Notes under the pieces: model-generated | Databases searched by the model: none | What the model was told of the DNA's origin: nothing | What the model saw: the letters and a program-made list of their open reading frames with translations, nothing else | In this document: in pieces, positions 50,528-61,113 of the stretch | Layout: each line of letters starts with the position of its first letter | Position numbering within the stretch: the stretch's first letter is position 1 | Assembly (NCBI GenBank): GCA_905147135.1 | Contig: LR990056.1 | Location: forward strand, 3,420,001 to 3,484,000 | Direction of reading: 5' to 3' | Length of the DNA stretch: 64,000 nucleotides | From: Blastobasis lacticolella | Lineage: Eukaryota > Arthropoda > Insecta > Lepidoptera > Blastobasidae | Position numbers and translations under genes: made by a program

Positions 50528-51018
50528 ATAAAAAACTGGCCAAGTCGTGTCGTGCCACGTGCTGTGTAGGGTTCCGTAGAAGTCTGTTATAATTTGTGTA
50601 CTAGAGAGGGTTTTATGATACTATAAACACATTACAAAGTTACAAATGCAGCTAGTTCTAATATTTTTACCATTAAATTTGTATGATATATTTGCTTATC
50701 CAACTATGTACCTTTCATAAGTTGGTCGACTGTTACTCGTTGAAGTTTTCATTTTAATTTATATACTTTTATCTAGAGAGGGGGAAGACACGAGTTTTGT
50801 AACAATCAAATTTGAAAGTATATAAAAACGCACACGTAAAACTTAATCCGAAACGTCCTTTAGATACACTAAATGATTTCTGAAGACCTCTCTAACGACA
50901 ACCTACACAATGCGACGCGAATAATAGTTCATCCTCCGCTTTACGTGTAGGCAGTTACGAGTAACCAAATAAGCGTATTTGCAAAAGTGGATTCCTTGGT
51001 TTACTACGGAACCCTAAA
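50528..51018. mobile_element. Element with 'gggttccgtag' inverted ends
   Basis: Left 'aaactggccaagtcgtgtcg', 'gtgtagggttccgtag' (to 50579) pairs with right 'ctacggaaccctaaaag' (51004-51020). The combination 'ggccaagt..gtcg' and 'gggttccgta' is a recurrent lepidopteran repeat start. No target duplication identified. No ORF. Confidence 0.55.
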
Positions 51019-51097
51019 AGTTGTAAAACCCTCTAAATATAATTTTTCAATTTTGCGTTACTCTCAATGCGGACCTGCGAATGCGAATGCGTTAGAG

Positions 51098-51340
51098 TGC
51101 GGACATTAACGCCAAGATTTTAATAGTTCAAAATCTGGGTCCGCCTTGACCTAGATCCAGTATGCAGATCACATAATTACGGCAGAACGACCGCCATCTG
51201 ACATCCGTATCTCTTACCAGGGAGCCTGACCAGATCGAATAATTGTTACATATGCAGTCGCCTGAATGTGCAGGTTTTATCACGATGCTTTCTTTGACCG
51301 TAAGAGCATTGGTAGTGTTCAAATGATGGATATAACATAG
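51098..51340 (-). mobile_element. SINE-A, tail rearranged
   Basis: 'ttaacgccaagatttt' then a jump to 'ctgggtccgccttgacctag', 'accgccatctgacatccgta', 'cagtcgcctgaatgtgcagg', 'gaccgtaagagcattggta'. The CG-rich part of the tail is replaced by 'aatagttcaaaat'. Head absent. Confidence 0.85.
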
Positions 51341-51606
51341 TAAAACTGAAAACCATAAACTTGCAATAATCTGCTTGTTTTTACAGCGGAGAAATGTTCT
51401 GATAGAAAGAGAACCGACTACACGTATCGTGTCTGGAACTCACGTAGTTCTTCTGCATCTACAATGATTGGATGGCGCCCAAAAGTTGGCTCGACAACCC
51501 ACTCTCAATTACTAGATTACATACAGACTAAAGTAATCAGTGCACACATGCAGAGACCGGTTTTCAACTATTTGAGAAAGTAGGTATAATTAGGGATTGA
51601 ACACTT

Positions 51607-51735
51607 TTTTTAATTAGACTAGCCGGGCATTGATGCGGCCGAAGATGAAGCATACGTCTCTAGGGACAGCCTATTCACTTCAGCCTTAAAGGCGTCCAGA
51701 TTATTATGATCAAGGAACACACTCGCATTGTACGC
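51607..51735 (-). mobile_element. LINE-2 3' end
   Basis: 'gactagccgggcattgatgc', 'agcatacgtctctagggaca', 'cctattcacttcagccttaa', 'ggcgtccagattattatgat', 'caaggaacacactcgcat'. Confidence 0.82.
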
Positions 51736-51814
51736 GTAATCATGTCTATAGTAGTGTTATTTTTTCAAGCCTTAAGACTCAGGGTGGGAACCACAATAAT
51801 CTGTATTCGCCGCC

Positions 51815-51838
51815 ATCATCATCATCATCATCGTCATC
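51815..51838. repeat. CAT microsatellite, tail of RTE-B
   Basis: About seven CAT units ending the RTE-B copy (ATG on its sense strand). Confidence 0.9.
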
Positions 51839-52340
51839 ATTTTGACGTTATGTCCCGGTTGCGCCCCCGCGCGGAACGCGAGGGCCCTAGGGTCCACCTT
51901 CCTGCTACTCTTGGCTCACTTCGCTCGGTCTTCGGCATCCTTAGTGGTGAGCTTATTGGCACGCATATCCGTTCTGACTACGTCAAGCCATCACTTCTTG
52001 GGCCAGCCTCTCCTTCCCGTGCCCGGCGGGTGGGCATGGCCAGACACTTGTTCCCCACATAGATTGCCGGTCTGCGCATGACGTGGCGATACCATCCAAG
52101 GCGGCACTCTTGCAGCTTTTCTGCGATGTCACGAACGCCAAGGCTATCCCGAATGTGGGAATTTCGAACACGATCCTTTCGTGAAACTCCACACATCCAC
52201 CGCAGCATCTTCATTTCCGTGACGCGCAGCTCCTGCTTGTATCGCTCTAGTAGGGGTCAAGTCTCTCTGCCGTATAGAAGAGCAGGTCGAATGATGGTAT
52301 AGGAGAGCAGGGCCATCAGTCCAGTGCAATTCTAGACAGA
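51839..52340 (-). pseudogene. RTE-B LINE C-terminus and 3' end
   Basis: The minus strand reads MKMLRWMCGVSRKDRVRNSH, IRDSLGVRDIAEKLQECRLG, WYRHVMRRPAIYVGNKCLAM, PTRRAREGEAGPRSDGLT, with further homologous sequence upstream to about 52340. After a stop the DNA continues to 'ccctagggccctcgcgttcc', 'gcaaccgggacataacgtca', 'aaatgatgacg' and (ATG)n. That end matches the SINE-A tail almost word for word. A dead 5'-truncated copy, but the key evidence for the SINE-A partner. Confidence 0.87.
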
Positions 52341-52972
52341 AATAAAGTTTACACACCGACATTTCCTGCTCTGCGCCTACACACGTAACAACATAAACTG
52401 TGAACTCAAGAGCTCTCAGGGCAGTCGGTTCTATTTTCTGGAATTATTTCTCAGGCGCATAATGGCATTGTTGATAGAGTGTGCGGTATGGTGGAGGCTA
52501 GGGCGGTGGTTGTATTTATCGTTGGCTTTAGCCGGCTATGGGTTTATATCGGCACGGTTTTATGGGGTTTGCTTTTTAAGCGGTGATTTGATGGAAACTG
52601 GGGGTTTACCATAAGCTTTTATAAAACATATTAAGTTTTGTTGTAAGCTTACAAGCTTAAAGCTTACAGTAATCTTACTGGATCCGTACCATGACCTAAA
52701 GCAATCTTGTTTTATTGCCGCTACTAACTAATCTGACAGCGTCGCTGTTGTTTAGTTTTGTATTGCTGACAAATGTTGTTTCAATTGGCGATACTTAGTT
52801 CCAGTTTTGGTCATCGGGATAGATATGTTTATGGTGGCTATTCTCTGGTTTTTTTTATCTGATTTGAATGAATAATTCGGCAGTGATGTCACATAACTTC
52901 TCGTCAAAACAAAAGCTTACTTGAGGTCATGGTACGAATTTGAAAAGTAAGGTTAAAGTAATATTACTTTAA
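52341..52972. other. No gene seen
   Basis: No recognised repeat. A+T-rich in the second half. Confidence 0.4.
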
Positions 52973-53024
52973 AGGCCTTGCCACACACAAAGCTCGGCGC
53001 CGCGCTTTGTGTGTGGCAAGGCCT
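52973..53024. mobile_element. 52-bp minimal foldback MITE with TAA duplication
   Basis: AGGCCTTGCCACACACAAAG at the left, its exact inverse at the right, and only about 10 GC-rich bases at the centre. TAA on both sides (52970-52972 and 53025-53027). Same ends as 30919-31118, so it appears to be a near loop-less deletion derivative. Confidence 0.92.
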
Positions 53025-53283
53025 TAAGGGTAAGCCTATTATTTTGTATCAAATTGAAACATAATATATTTAAGTAATAAGTGTAAACACAATGACGATT
53101 CTTATAACAAGCTTCTAGTTGTTTACTTTTATGTATAGGGTGAGTTAGGCGATATTGATAGATTATACTTTGTAATGTATGCTCAACTTCGAAGGGACGT
53201 ACACTACATAATAGAGTAACGATAAGACCTTTGTTATGAAAATTGCGGAACATGTTGTAGATCTTGTTGTTGTAGGTCTTTTA

Positions 53284-53541
53284 CGACGAGGGGTTTAGTT
53301 GGTGAACATGCCGATCGCCACGCAGTGGTTCCAGGTTCGATTTCGGGCAGGGCATAAATTGAAATGATAAATTTTAATACTGTTATGGGTCTGGATGTTG
53401 TATGTATAATAAGTGTGTATTTAAAAATATATAAGTAAGTAGTTGATCAGTTTTCTCGCACCCATAACACAAGCATTGCTTAGTTTGGGGCTAGATGGCG
53501 CTGGGTGTATTGAAGCAAACATATTTATTTATTTATCTATT
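53284..53541 (+). mobile_element. SINE-B, complete but diverged
   Basis: Head 'cgaggggtttagttggtgaa', box B 'ccaggttcgatttcgggcag', body 'ctgttatgggtctggatgtt', 'ggggctagatggcgctgggt', ATTT tail. Confidence 0.88.
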
Positions 53542-53640
53542 CTATAAATCTGTCTATAATATCCAACAGTTACCATGGACTTTCTGTTCAGACATTGCTC
53601 GAGTAGGACACACAGTTGATTGAGGTCGCCCATCTTCTAA

Positions 53641-53876
53641 TAATCATATTGGCATTAATGTCCCGGTTGTGCTCTCGCACGCTAGGGCCCGGGGTCCGCC
53701 TGATCATGATCCAGGATTTGGAAAGTCAGGTAGTGGATATGCCTGCCATCTGACCTCCAAGACCCTGCTATCAAGGAAACCTGACCAGATTGGATCATGG
53801 TTACACATTTAGTCGCCTGAACGTGCAGGTTTCATCACGATGGTTTCCCTCACCGTAAGAGCATGGGTTAGTGGCC
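53641..53876 (-). mobile_element. SINE-A, tail and body
   Basis: 'atattggcattaatgtcccg', 'gggcccggggtccgcctgat', 'gaccagattggatcatggtt', 'catcacgatggtttccctca', 'ccgtaagagcatgggttagt'. Head missing. Confidence 0.9.
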
Positions 53877-54388
53877 AACTCTGGGAGTTTGAAACTATTC
53901 AAACTTTGGTAGTTTTAAGAGGCATGTACGTAGACTATACAGCTTAGGTTTCTGAGCGGTGCGATGCAAACTCGAGTACGCTCAAAAGGTTTGAAAGTAT
54001 TAATTAGTTTTCATATAACTTGCAAGTAAAGCAGCACACTTTAGTTTAGTAATTTGCTTCTATAATGGTACATATTCATTATCTAGTTTGGGTAAACTAA
54101 TTACCTACTTACGTATGAATATTATAACATTACTGTGGCAGAGTAAACTTAATCCGGAATAAAATTTACGCCGACCACTCTCATCTCTCAGTAATCTAAT
54201 ATGAGAACTGGTACTTGAAATTAAGATTATATTCGTCATTCATTCATTGAATGGTTTAGAAATGTCTTTCAGTGCGTATTTCTACGAAACCTCGTCTACT
54301 TGTTTCAACTATAACGATATTTATTTTATTTTATTTGACGCAAAAAGATGGCCGTTATGGGTTTGACTCACTTATACACATAATATGT
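53877..54388. other. No gene seen
   Basis: A+T-rich. No repeat recognised. Confidence 0.4.
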
Positions 54389-54520
54389 GTATGAAGCCGT
54401 GAACTGGATGGAGTGCTAAATGTATTGAAACGATAGGTACAATTATTCCACGTACGACAGAAATAATTGTACCTTTCGTTTTCATACGTTTAGCACTCCA
54501 TCCAGTTCACGGCTTCATAC
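54389..54520. mobile_element. 132-bp near-perfect palindrome (MITE)
   Basis: 'gtatgaagccgtgaactgga', 'tggagtgctaaa' and, after a 24-nt centre, 'tttagcactccatccagttc', 'acggcttcatac'. Arms of about 59 bp with a few mismatches near the middle ('tgtattgaaacgataggtac' against 'gtacctttcgttttcatacg'). No duplication identified. Confidence 0.85.
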
Positions 54521-54544
54521 ATATACTATGTAACAACCATGTAT

Positions 54545-54650
54545 ATCTGTGTGTATCTGTGGCATCATAACTTAGAAATTGATAGTTCTCTTCATTTAAG
54601 ATTAGTTTCGTTTGGTTCTTAGCTTTGTCACATTAATGACCTGTTCTATT
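54545..54650 (+). repeat. REP-3 diverged copy
   Basis: 'gtgtgtatctgtggcatcat', 'aacttagaaattgatagttc' and 'tttcgtttggttcttagctt', 'tgtcacattaatgacctgtt' follow REP-3 in order. Confidence 0.5.
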
Positions 54651-55027
54651 GTGAAGCCATTTTGAGTGGACTTGAGGAAATGATTGTGGCCGAGTTGAAA
54701 GCCTTGAATTAAAATGTGAAAGTTTCATTTCTATTCTTGGGAATATGGTTGTTGTATATTTAATTTTCGTCACATAAGTAAGGTAAAGCCATCTTCTACC
54801 GATATGGTTTTCCAGAAAATTGCATTTAGAATGTTACGTAATGAGTTGGTACATAAAGAATATGGATATTGTTAAAAATACTGTCATTTTCTGGGGAATG
54901 TAGGAGTCAGTCACAAAGGAAATATCAGTGAAAGAAATCTTAAAAAACTCTAAGTGTGCCGAAGTGGAAGCACCGAAACGTATTTTTTCTATTGTTTTAA
55001 ACCGAATCTCAAACAATTAAATTATCT
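54651..55027. other. No gene seen
   Basis: A+T-rich. The 60-codon minus ORF is unsupported. Confidence 0.4.
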
Positions 55028-55235
55028 ACAACTAGTGAACCCGGCGCGACTTCGTTTGCATACACCTACTTTACCCTTACCTATCCTTTTTTTTCTTGCT
55101 TATAAACATTCCTCTTGAATCACTCTATATATTGTTGAAAACCGCATTAAAATCCGTTGCGTAGTTTAAAAGATCTAAGCTTACATATATACCTACAAAG
55201 ATACAGACGATGGGAAGCGACTTTGCATAGGTAAA
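55028..55235 (+). mobile_element. REP-2, full length
   Basis: 'aactagtgaacccggcgcga', 'cttcgtttgcatacacctac', 'aacattcctcttgaatcact', 'gttgaaaaccgcattaaaat', 'ccgttgcgtagtttaaaaga', 'gggaagcgactttgcatag'. Reference copy for the family. Confidence 0.85.
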
Positions 55236-55416
55236 GTTTAATATTTTCTTAGTCCTGACTATTTTTTTCTGTATTTAAAAGTTTGCATTTCGGGCCTTCA
55301 TATATATACAGATTCCCATCGGGAAGCGACTTTGCATAGATAAAGTTTAATATTTTCTTAGTCCTGACAATTTTTTTCCGAATTAAAAGTTTGCATTTCT
55401 GGCCTTCATATATAAA
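55210..55416 (+). repeat. Two tandem units of about 97 bp
   Basis: 'gggaagcgactttgcatagg', 'aaagtttaatattttcttag', 'tcctgactattttttt', 'gcatttcgggccttcatata' at 55210-55308 is repeated with a few changes at 55319-55416. The units start inside the REP-2 end, so the duplication includes element terminus plus flank. Confidence 0.9.
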
Positions 55417-55549
55417 ATAAAATTACCAACCTATATTTTACGATCGGTTACGGATTCCCGCCCATAATCGCCCGCGCCACGGTCGAGCGCCGCAAACTTT
55501 GCATCCTTAAGTTTGGGAAATATGTACGCTTGAGTATAATAAGTATTTG

Positions 55550-55804
55550 GCCGTGTGGTGTCCTGCAGAGTAGAATAGCACCAACCCCTTACACTCGGGG
55601 TGTCGTACAAGGCGACTAATGTTTTCAAGGCAAAAGATCTAGTCTCCGTTGGCTGGAAACTGAGCAGCAACGTTTGTCATTGTTATATTTATTACACTGA
55701 GATCTCTAACCCGCCGGCCAAGCATCTAGATTATGGAAATAACTTCCCCATTTGTTTGAGAGCTCCTTAGTCCTGCAGTAGACTGTTATGGGCTGTGATG
55801 ATGA
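55550..55804 (+). mobile_element. REP-1, full length, 255 bp
   Basis: 'ccgtgtggtgtcctgcagag', 'tagaatagcaccaacccctt', 'gtcgtacaaggcgactaatg', 'tctagtctccgttggctgga', 'ctaacccgccggccaagcat', 'cctgcagtagactgttatgg', 'gctgtgatgatg'. TGAGTATAATA occurs at 55531-55541 and 55802-55812 and may be its target duplication, but 8 extra bases lie between the left repeat and the usual start. Confidence 0.88.
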
Positions 55805-55812
55805 GTATAATA

Positions 55813-56204
55813 TATACGCTTTGTCGGGATACTCCGACATCTGCTAGATAGATTTCATGTCCTGGCGGCGTCTCGGGTCAAATCCGTTTTTGGGAGTGTC
55901 CTAAACAATAACCTCTGGCTATAACTTGAAATGAAGTTGGAATACCGAATGGCAAAACTACTCGGCAACAAAATAAAATCAGCCAAGCGCTGAAACACGT
56001 ATCTCTTAGTCGACTCCTTTTCAAAACTCGTGTGGTTACGTGCCTTGAATCGGATAAACTAAGGGATGAACCGTAAGGTTTGGTCTGAGAAGGAAGCAGG
56101 TAACTGTGAGTAGAAAGTTGATTGTGTGAACAAACACTCCAATTTACTCGGCACTTTCTTGTGCTTTTTCTTCGTGTATTTATGTGCCTTTTCTTTTCTT
56201 TGTT
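55813..56204. other. No gene seen
   Basis: The 115-codon minus ORF at 55878-56225 has no recognised domain. Confidence 0.35.
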
Positions 56205-56300
56205 TAAATTAGGCTTGCCAGGCATTTGACCGCCATCTCACCTGGGTGATAATGGAGCGTGCCTGTTAAGGAACAGCCTATTCGCATGAGCCTTAATGCT
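56205..56300 (-). mobile_element. LINE-2 3' end
   Basis: 'aggcttgccaggcatttgac', 'cgccatctcacctgggtgat', 'gcgtgcctgttaaggaacag', 'cctattcgcatgagccttaa'. Confidence 0.8.
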
Positions 56301-56427
56301 GATTTTTAGTTTAATAAATATTTATAAGGTGAAGGTATCAAATACCTACTTGGATTAGCACATATATGAGATATTCTCATACCTACATAGGTATGAGAAT
56401 ATCAAAACTTATTCAAGCTTTGAAAGG

Positions 56428-56457
56428 ACTACTCAACCGCCCGGCTAATGACGCTCG
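56428..56457 (-). mobile_element. SINE-A head remnant
   Basis: 'ctactcaaccgcccggctaa', 'tgacgctcg' matches the head of the copy at 19437-19792. Confidence 0.7.
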
Positions 56458-56571
56458 ACATATGTGGAAACATTGAGACATCATTCCATAATTTTTTTTA
56501 TTTTCTGAATTGCACATTTAAATTATTAGCTTTGGTACATCATACTGTAAACACACTACAATTTAAATCTA

Positions 56572-57090
56572 TGGCTGCTCATGTATTTATGCTGACGATA
56601 TCGCGCTGACAGACACTAACAAAGGGCGACTAGTCGAACGAGTGATTAAGTGGAAGGAGTCACTTAAGAACGTTTATCTGAAGCTTAATATGGCAAAGAC
56701 ATGTACATGGCCTACAAAAGTATAGATCCCACTGTTTTCATAGGCGAAGATGAAGTCAAGTGAGCAGATTGGGTCAGATATCTGGGATCTTTACTTAACG
56801 CAACCGGAGACATCAAAGGCGACGTTACAACCCGAAAATCCGCAGCCGTATATGTCTGACTATGCCACCTCCGCTTGGCTCGATAAGAAGAGTTCGGCCC
56901 AAGAAGCGATGACATCGTTAAGAATGACATGTGACATGAATGAATGACTACACACTTCTCACCAAGGATGCCGTAGACCGAGGGAAGTGGACGAAGAGGA
57001 GTAGGAATGCGGGCCACGGGCCTTTGCGTGCCGCGCGGGAGCTCTATCGGGATTTAACGTCAAGATAATGGTGATAATGATAACAAAGTG
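56572..57090 (+). pseudogene. RTE-B LINE: RT catalytic region to 3' end
   Basis: Starts YADDIALTDTNKGRLVERVI, then KWKESLKNVYLKLNMAKT. A second frame has RYLGSLLNATGDIKGDVTTR, KSAAV. These are RT blocks C to E of RTE elements. Later 'ctatgccacctccgcttggc' to 'gtagaccgagggaagtggac', 'gaagaggagtaggaatgcgg' (RGKWTKRSRNA), ending 'atcgggatttaacgtcaaga', 'taatggtgataatg', the tail shared with SINE-A. The middle is deleted and frames are broken. Confidence 0.85.
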
Positions 57091-57128
57091 TTTACACATC
57101 CACGATATAGTGTGTCCGAGAATCAACG

Positions 57129-57290
57129 GAAGACGCAGCGTAGGTAGGCATTCCACAAGGAGGACCAACGACCTGGTAAAGATCGGAGATACAAGCTGGA
57201 TACCCCAGGACCGGCTTTTGTGGAGATCTCTGGGGGAGGCCTATGCCCAGCAGTGGGCGTCCTTCGGCTGATATGATGATATAAATTGAT
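57129..57290 (+). pseudogene. RTE-A LINE 3' end
   Basis: RRSVGRHSTRRTNDLVKIGD, TSWIPQDRLLWRSLGEAYAQ, QWASFG, TGA, then 'tatgatgat'. Frame intact. Lies 3' of RTE-B with no relationship in frame, so a separate insertion. Confidence 0.87.
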
Positions 57291-57835
57291 GCAATAAAGA
57301 GATTACATACATACATGAAAATCAACGATCATCCGTTGGACCAGACAGAACACCTGGACCGGCGGATAAGCGATATCGAATTTTTCGTTTAAATGTTTCC
57401 GCTTGCTAACATTCCCTAATTTCTAAGTAAAGTATTTTCAAGTCTGTCTTCTCCGCGATCAGCTTTAGCCATGATCCACTGGTAAGAAGATATATACGTC
57501 AGCAAAACGTACAAAGGTGCCTTAATTTTGTAATTAGACCTGTGCAAAAGTTTTAGAGATAGTTCAAGTACTTTCGTTCAAAGGACTAGCTAATGACATT
57601 GGAAAATCAAGAATTTGTTAAGACAAGACTCTGGACTATCCCATAGAGAGCCAATAGAGAGATTTGGAAAATGATGATGATTAATACATTATTCCTGAAT
57701 ATCATAGCATACTATTGATCCCGGAAAAATAATAAAATCCCGCGGGATAGTTGAAAGTTTACAGAGATCCGACCTGGTTGGTTGGTTAGTTTAGTGGAAT
57801 CATATTTTGAGTTCAAAATAAGCCAGAGATGTGGA
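57291..57835. other. No gene seen
   Basis: No recognised repeat. Confidence 0.4.
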
Positions 57836-58080
57836 TGACTTTGACCACCTGAGTGTTTCAGTGGTCCCGGGTTGGATTCCCGGTCGGGCAGAAATTAAAA
57901 TGATGAATTTTAATTTCTTTTACGAGTCTGGGTGTTCAATGTATAATAAGTATGTATTTAAAAAAGTATTTAAGTAGTTTATTAGTTATCTAGCACCCAT
58001 AGCACAAGCTTTACTTAGTTTGGGGCTAGATGGCGCTGTGTGAATTTGTCGACCACATTATTATAATTATTATTATTACT
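57836..58080 (+). mobile_element. SINE-B with shortened head
   Basis: 'tgaccacctgagtgtttcag', 'tggtcccgggttggattccc', 'ggtcgggcagaaattaaaat', '..ttagtttggggctagatg', 'gcgctgtgtgaatttgtcga', ATT tail. About 25 bp between box A and box B is lost, so the head could no longer fold as a tRNA. Confidence 0.9.
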
Positions 58081-58097
58081 TTCATTTATCATTATTA

Positions 58098-58300
58098 CTA
58101 GTGGACCCTTCGCGAGTTTGTTCGCGAACACCTTCTGTAACCCTACATACCCTTTTGCTTATAAACCTTCCTCTTGAATCACTCTATCTATTGTTGAAAA
58201 CCGCATTAAAATCCGTTGCGTAGTTTAAAAGATCTAAGGGTATATAGATACATAGCGACGGCCTACAGACGGCTGGAAGCGACTTTGTTTAATACAAGAT
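58098..58300 (+). mobile_element. REP-2, full length
   Basis: 'actagtggacccttcgcgag', 'ccttcctcttgaatcactct', 'aaccgcattaaaatccgttg', 'aaaagatctaagggtatata', 'gctggaagcgactttgttta'. Confidence 0.85.
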
Positions 58301-59036
58301 TGTCTTTCTTCATTTTCTTTCTTTACACACATTTAAAAATTAACACTATGTAGTATACTAGCACTCTTTATTTCTATATACACTAATAGCACATAGTGAA
58401 CGTAAATGATTACAACTTCCTTTAATTTCATCTTTCTCATCGACAATTTCTTAGGAAAGCAGTCTCACAAAATGTAGTTATTAAACTCTGCTATAACGAA
58501 CTAAGTCAATACTAATTTAGTATTTCATGAGATTAGGTCTTCGTCGCGTATCTAGTTATTAAAGGTATTCAAACCTAGTCAATAAAGCTTGTCAAGTCTA
58601 AGTATGAAGGCGAAATTCTAATCAAATTTCTCACCAACCCATACGGATTACAATATCTCATTGAATATAAAAGAGGAACATATACCCACGAAATGAAAAA
58701 GGAAAAAAGTGAGAACCATGTTGGGACCTCAGGAAAACCAATATGCTCACATAATAACATGCAAATAGAACGATGAGGTTGTATGTAAATTTATATTTGC
58801 CATGTGCCCAGAGGACGGGTGGGCTACAGACTAATATAAAATTGAAGATAACCTTGGGAGAATATCCCTTTTGGCTCATACTCTCAGTTCTCGCGGATCG
58901 ATAATATCAATAATGTAAGTCAAGGTCTTGCTAATAATAATATCATTTTCATTTGTTACGAAAACCAAATTAAATGGTTGTTGAAGATTATTTCAAGTAT
59001 AAGTAGGTAGTAAGGCAAAAATATCGTTATATGCTG
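58301..59036. other. No gene seen
   Basis: A+T-rich. Two overlapping minus ORFs (58575-58879) are hydrophobic and unsupported. Confidence 0.35.
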
Positions 59037-59270
59037 TTAAATAAATAAATAAATAAAAATCGTTTATTACATCTATCTCACACATGGCACTGTACATTAG
59101 GTCATAATACAGCTTACAAGAAACTTCGTTACCTGTGCCATAAGGAGACGTGCAACGGGGCCACACTCAGCATAAGCCACGGCTGACGCCATGGCGCTGG
59201 TTTTCAGTATGCCCCTCAGTGAAGCACGGACGTAAGTGATTTCACATGCCAGTAATATATAAAAATAAAA
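59037..59270 (-). mobile_element. 3' end related to the CR1-like LINE
   Basis: AAAT repeats, then 'aaaatcgtttattacatcta' and 'ccacactcagcataagccac', 'ccatggcgctggttttcagt', 'atgcccctcagtgaagcacg', 'gacgtaag'. The last blocks match the 3'UTR of the full-length LINE at 21698-21770. The 3' microsatellite differs (ATTT against TATTC), so it is a sister subfamily. Confidence 0.75.
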
Positions 59271-59557
59271 ACAATAATACTTATCTACAAAATACTATAG
59301 GTACATATTATAAATAAATAAATTCTAAATAAATGAATTGTAGTTTGTATAGTGGTGAGTGTCTACGTATTGCGGAGTGTGTAAAATTATACGACTAGTT
59401 TAAAAAGACACGAACGTCGCGTGCTTTGCGAACGTGTTACAATTAGTAATTTCAAGCAATGGTTTGTATGCTTACATATTTTAAAATTGATAAAATTTTT
59501 ATATTAGTATTTTCGGTCATGTATATAGTACTGTGGTGACCACTGGGATAGGTTCGC
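59271..59557. other. No gene seen
   Basis: A+T-rich, possibly more 3'UTR of the preceding LINE. Confidence 0.4.
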
Positions 59558-59800
59558 CAAGTATCAGGGTAAGTGGTAACTGTCGCCCATTACATCTACA
59601 ATGCCCACACTTAGGTGACAAAAAAACAGAACCGCAGGTGCGTTGTCACTGTGAGGACTAAAATGAATGATGCCTGTAATTTAGCTAGCTACCTACCTTA
59701 TTCATCAAAGCGGAGCACAATAATGTAAGAATTGTTGCTTGGCGGCAGAGACAGATAAGGCGATGGTACTCACCCAGGCGGACTCCTCAGGCTTGACCGT
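59558..59800 (-). repeat. REP-4 copy
   Basis: 'agtggtaactgtcgcccatt', 'agaaccgcaggtgcgttgtc', 'actgtgaggactaaaatgaa', 'ttgttgcttggcggcagaga', 'ggtactcacccaggcggact': antisense to 42650-42965. Confidence 0.78.
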
Positions 59801-60363
59801 AGGACTCGTAATAAAATCTAAACATCATCCACCCACTTTAATCCTACTTTTCACAATAGTTTTCTTTTAAGAATAACAAGCGATCAACTAAGGGTGGTTG
59901 CCCCAAATTCTAAGAGAAGACCGTTATATTTCCAATCATGATTCTTCAACTATAATATTGACAGCCATTGTACCTACATTTTCTCCCAAGGGCGTCCACG
60001 TAATGTACACAGAATACATTATCCGTCGCGAATAAGGAAAGGTAAGGGTGACATTTTTGGTATTCGACGCAGAAATGTATCGAAAAAGTAAATAGCGGAG
60101 AAAAATCGACTTCCATTTCAAATTTTATTATTTTCGCAAAAAAAGGCTTTTATGGGTTCGCAACCTCTAGAGGCGAGAACGGAACTTTTACAGGGGGTCA
60201 TTTTCTTGTCTATATGTCTGTCGGACACTTTAGATGCTTTTTCTTAAAACCAGATAACGGTCACGTCACGAAAGAAGAGATTGTCAAATGGCAGTGGAGG
60301 GGATTTTGCGCAGGTAATCGTATTCAGCGCAAGTCGAACCACGTGACCCGCCAAGTCTCTAGA
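59801..60363. other. No gene seen
   Basis: No recognised repeat. Confidence 0.4.
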
Positions 60364-60640
60364 TAACGACCTGAATGATTCAGTTGGTCGACATACCGGT
60401 CTGCCACGCCGAGGTCCCGAGTTCGGTTTCCGACCGAGCAGAAATTTAAAGGATGAATTGAAATTTCTGTTACGGGTCTGGGTGTAGTATAATAAGTATA
60501 TATGTATAATAAGTATGAATTAAAAAAGTATATGGCTTCTTTGTTATCTAATACACATAACACTAGCTTTGCTTACTTTGGGGCTAGATGGCGCGGTGTG
60601 AATTTGTCCAAGCATATATTTATTTATTTTATTTATTTCG
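60364..60640 (+). mobile_element. SINE-B, full length, diverged
   Basis: Head 'aacgacctgaatgattcagt', box B 'cgagttcggtttccgaccga', body 'ctgttacgggtctgggtgta', 'tttggggctagatggcgcgg', ATTT tail. A 'gtataataagtat' block is duplicated (60487 and 60506). Confidence 0.9.
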
Positions 60641-60820
60641 CAGCGCAATTACAGGCATGAGGTATTTATATTAGTCGTCACAGTGACAACACACCTGCGG
60701 TTCTGTATTTTGATTGCCTGCAACCTAAATACGCGACGTTATCGTTACGCGCGACAGTTACCGTCAGTGAGCAGGTGAGCTGTCTGCTCGTTTTTCGCTG
60801 CGTAGAATAAAAAACAGAAA
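60641..60820 (+). repeat. REP-4 3' half
   Basis: 'gcagcgcaattacaggcatg', 'tcacagtgacaacacacctg', 'cggttctgtattttgattgc', 'gcgacagttaccgtcagtga', 'cgctgcgtagaataaaaaac'. Confidence 0.75.
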
Positions 60821-61113
60821 TTTGAGATAACGCTACGCCGGTAACTAAAGTAACTCATGTTTGCATTACTTTCCATTAACTTTCACCGTTGAAGCCAAAA
60901 TAAATTTCTCAGTTAAAAAAATTATAGTCATACGTCTTCGTCAGGTTTCCTTTGCGTGGGAAAAGAAAAAAATATCCATGTAGATCAGTCAAACTGTCTC
61001 ACTCTCTGAAGAATTGTCCAAAGTGGTTCGAAGGACTTTGTTTTTTAGCAATTGTCCAAAAATTTTAATTGTATTACGTATATATTTACTCAACATCAAT
61101 TTAATCAATTAAA
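60821..61113. other. No gene seen
   Basis: A+T-rich, no feature. Confidence 0.45.

Noticed and set aside
58575..58879. Hydrophobic minus-strand ORFs as an olfactory or gustatory receptor exon
   Set aside because: Short, A+T-rich, no conserved receptor motif and no splice junction that I can support.
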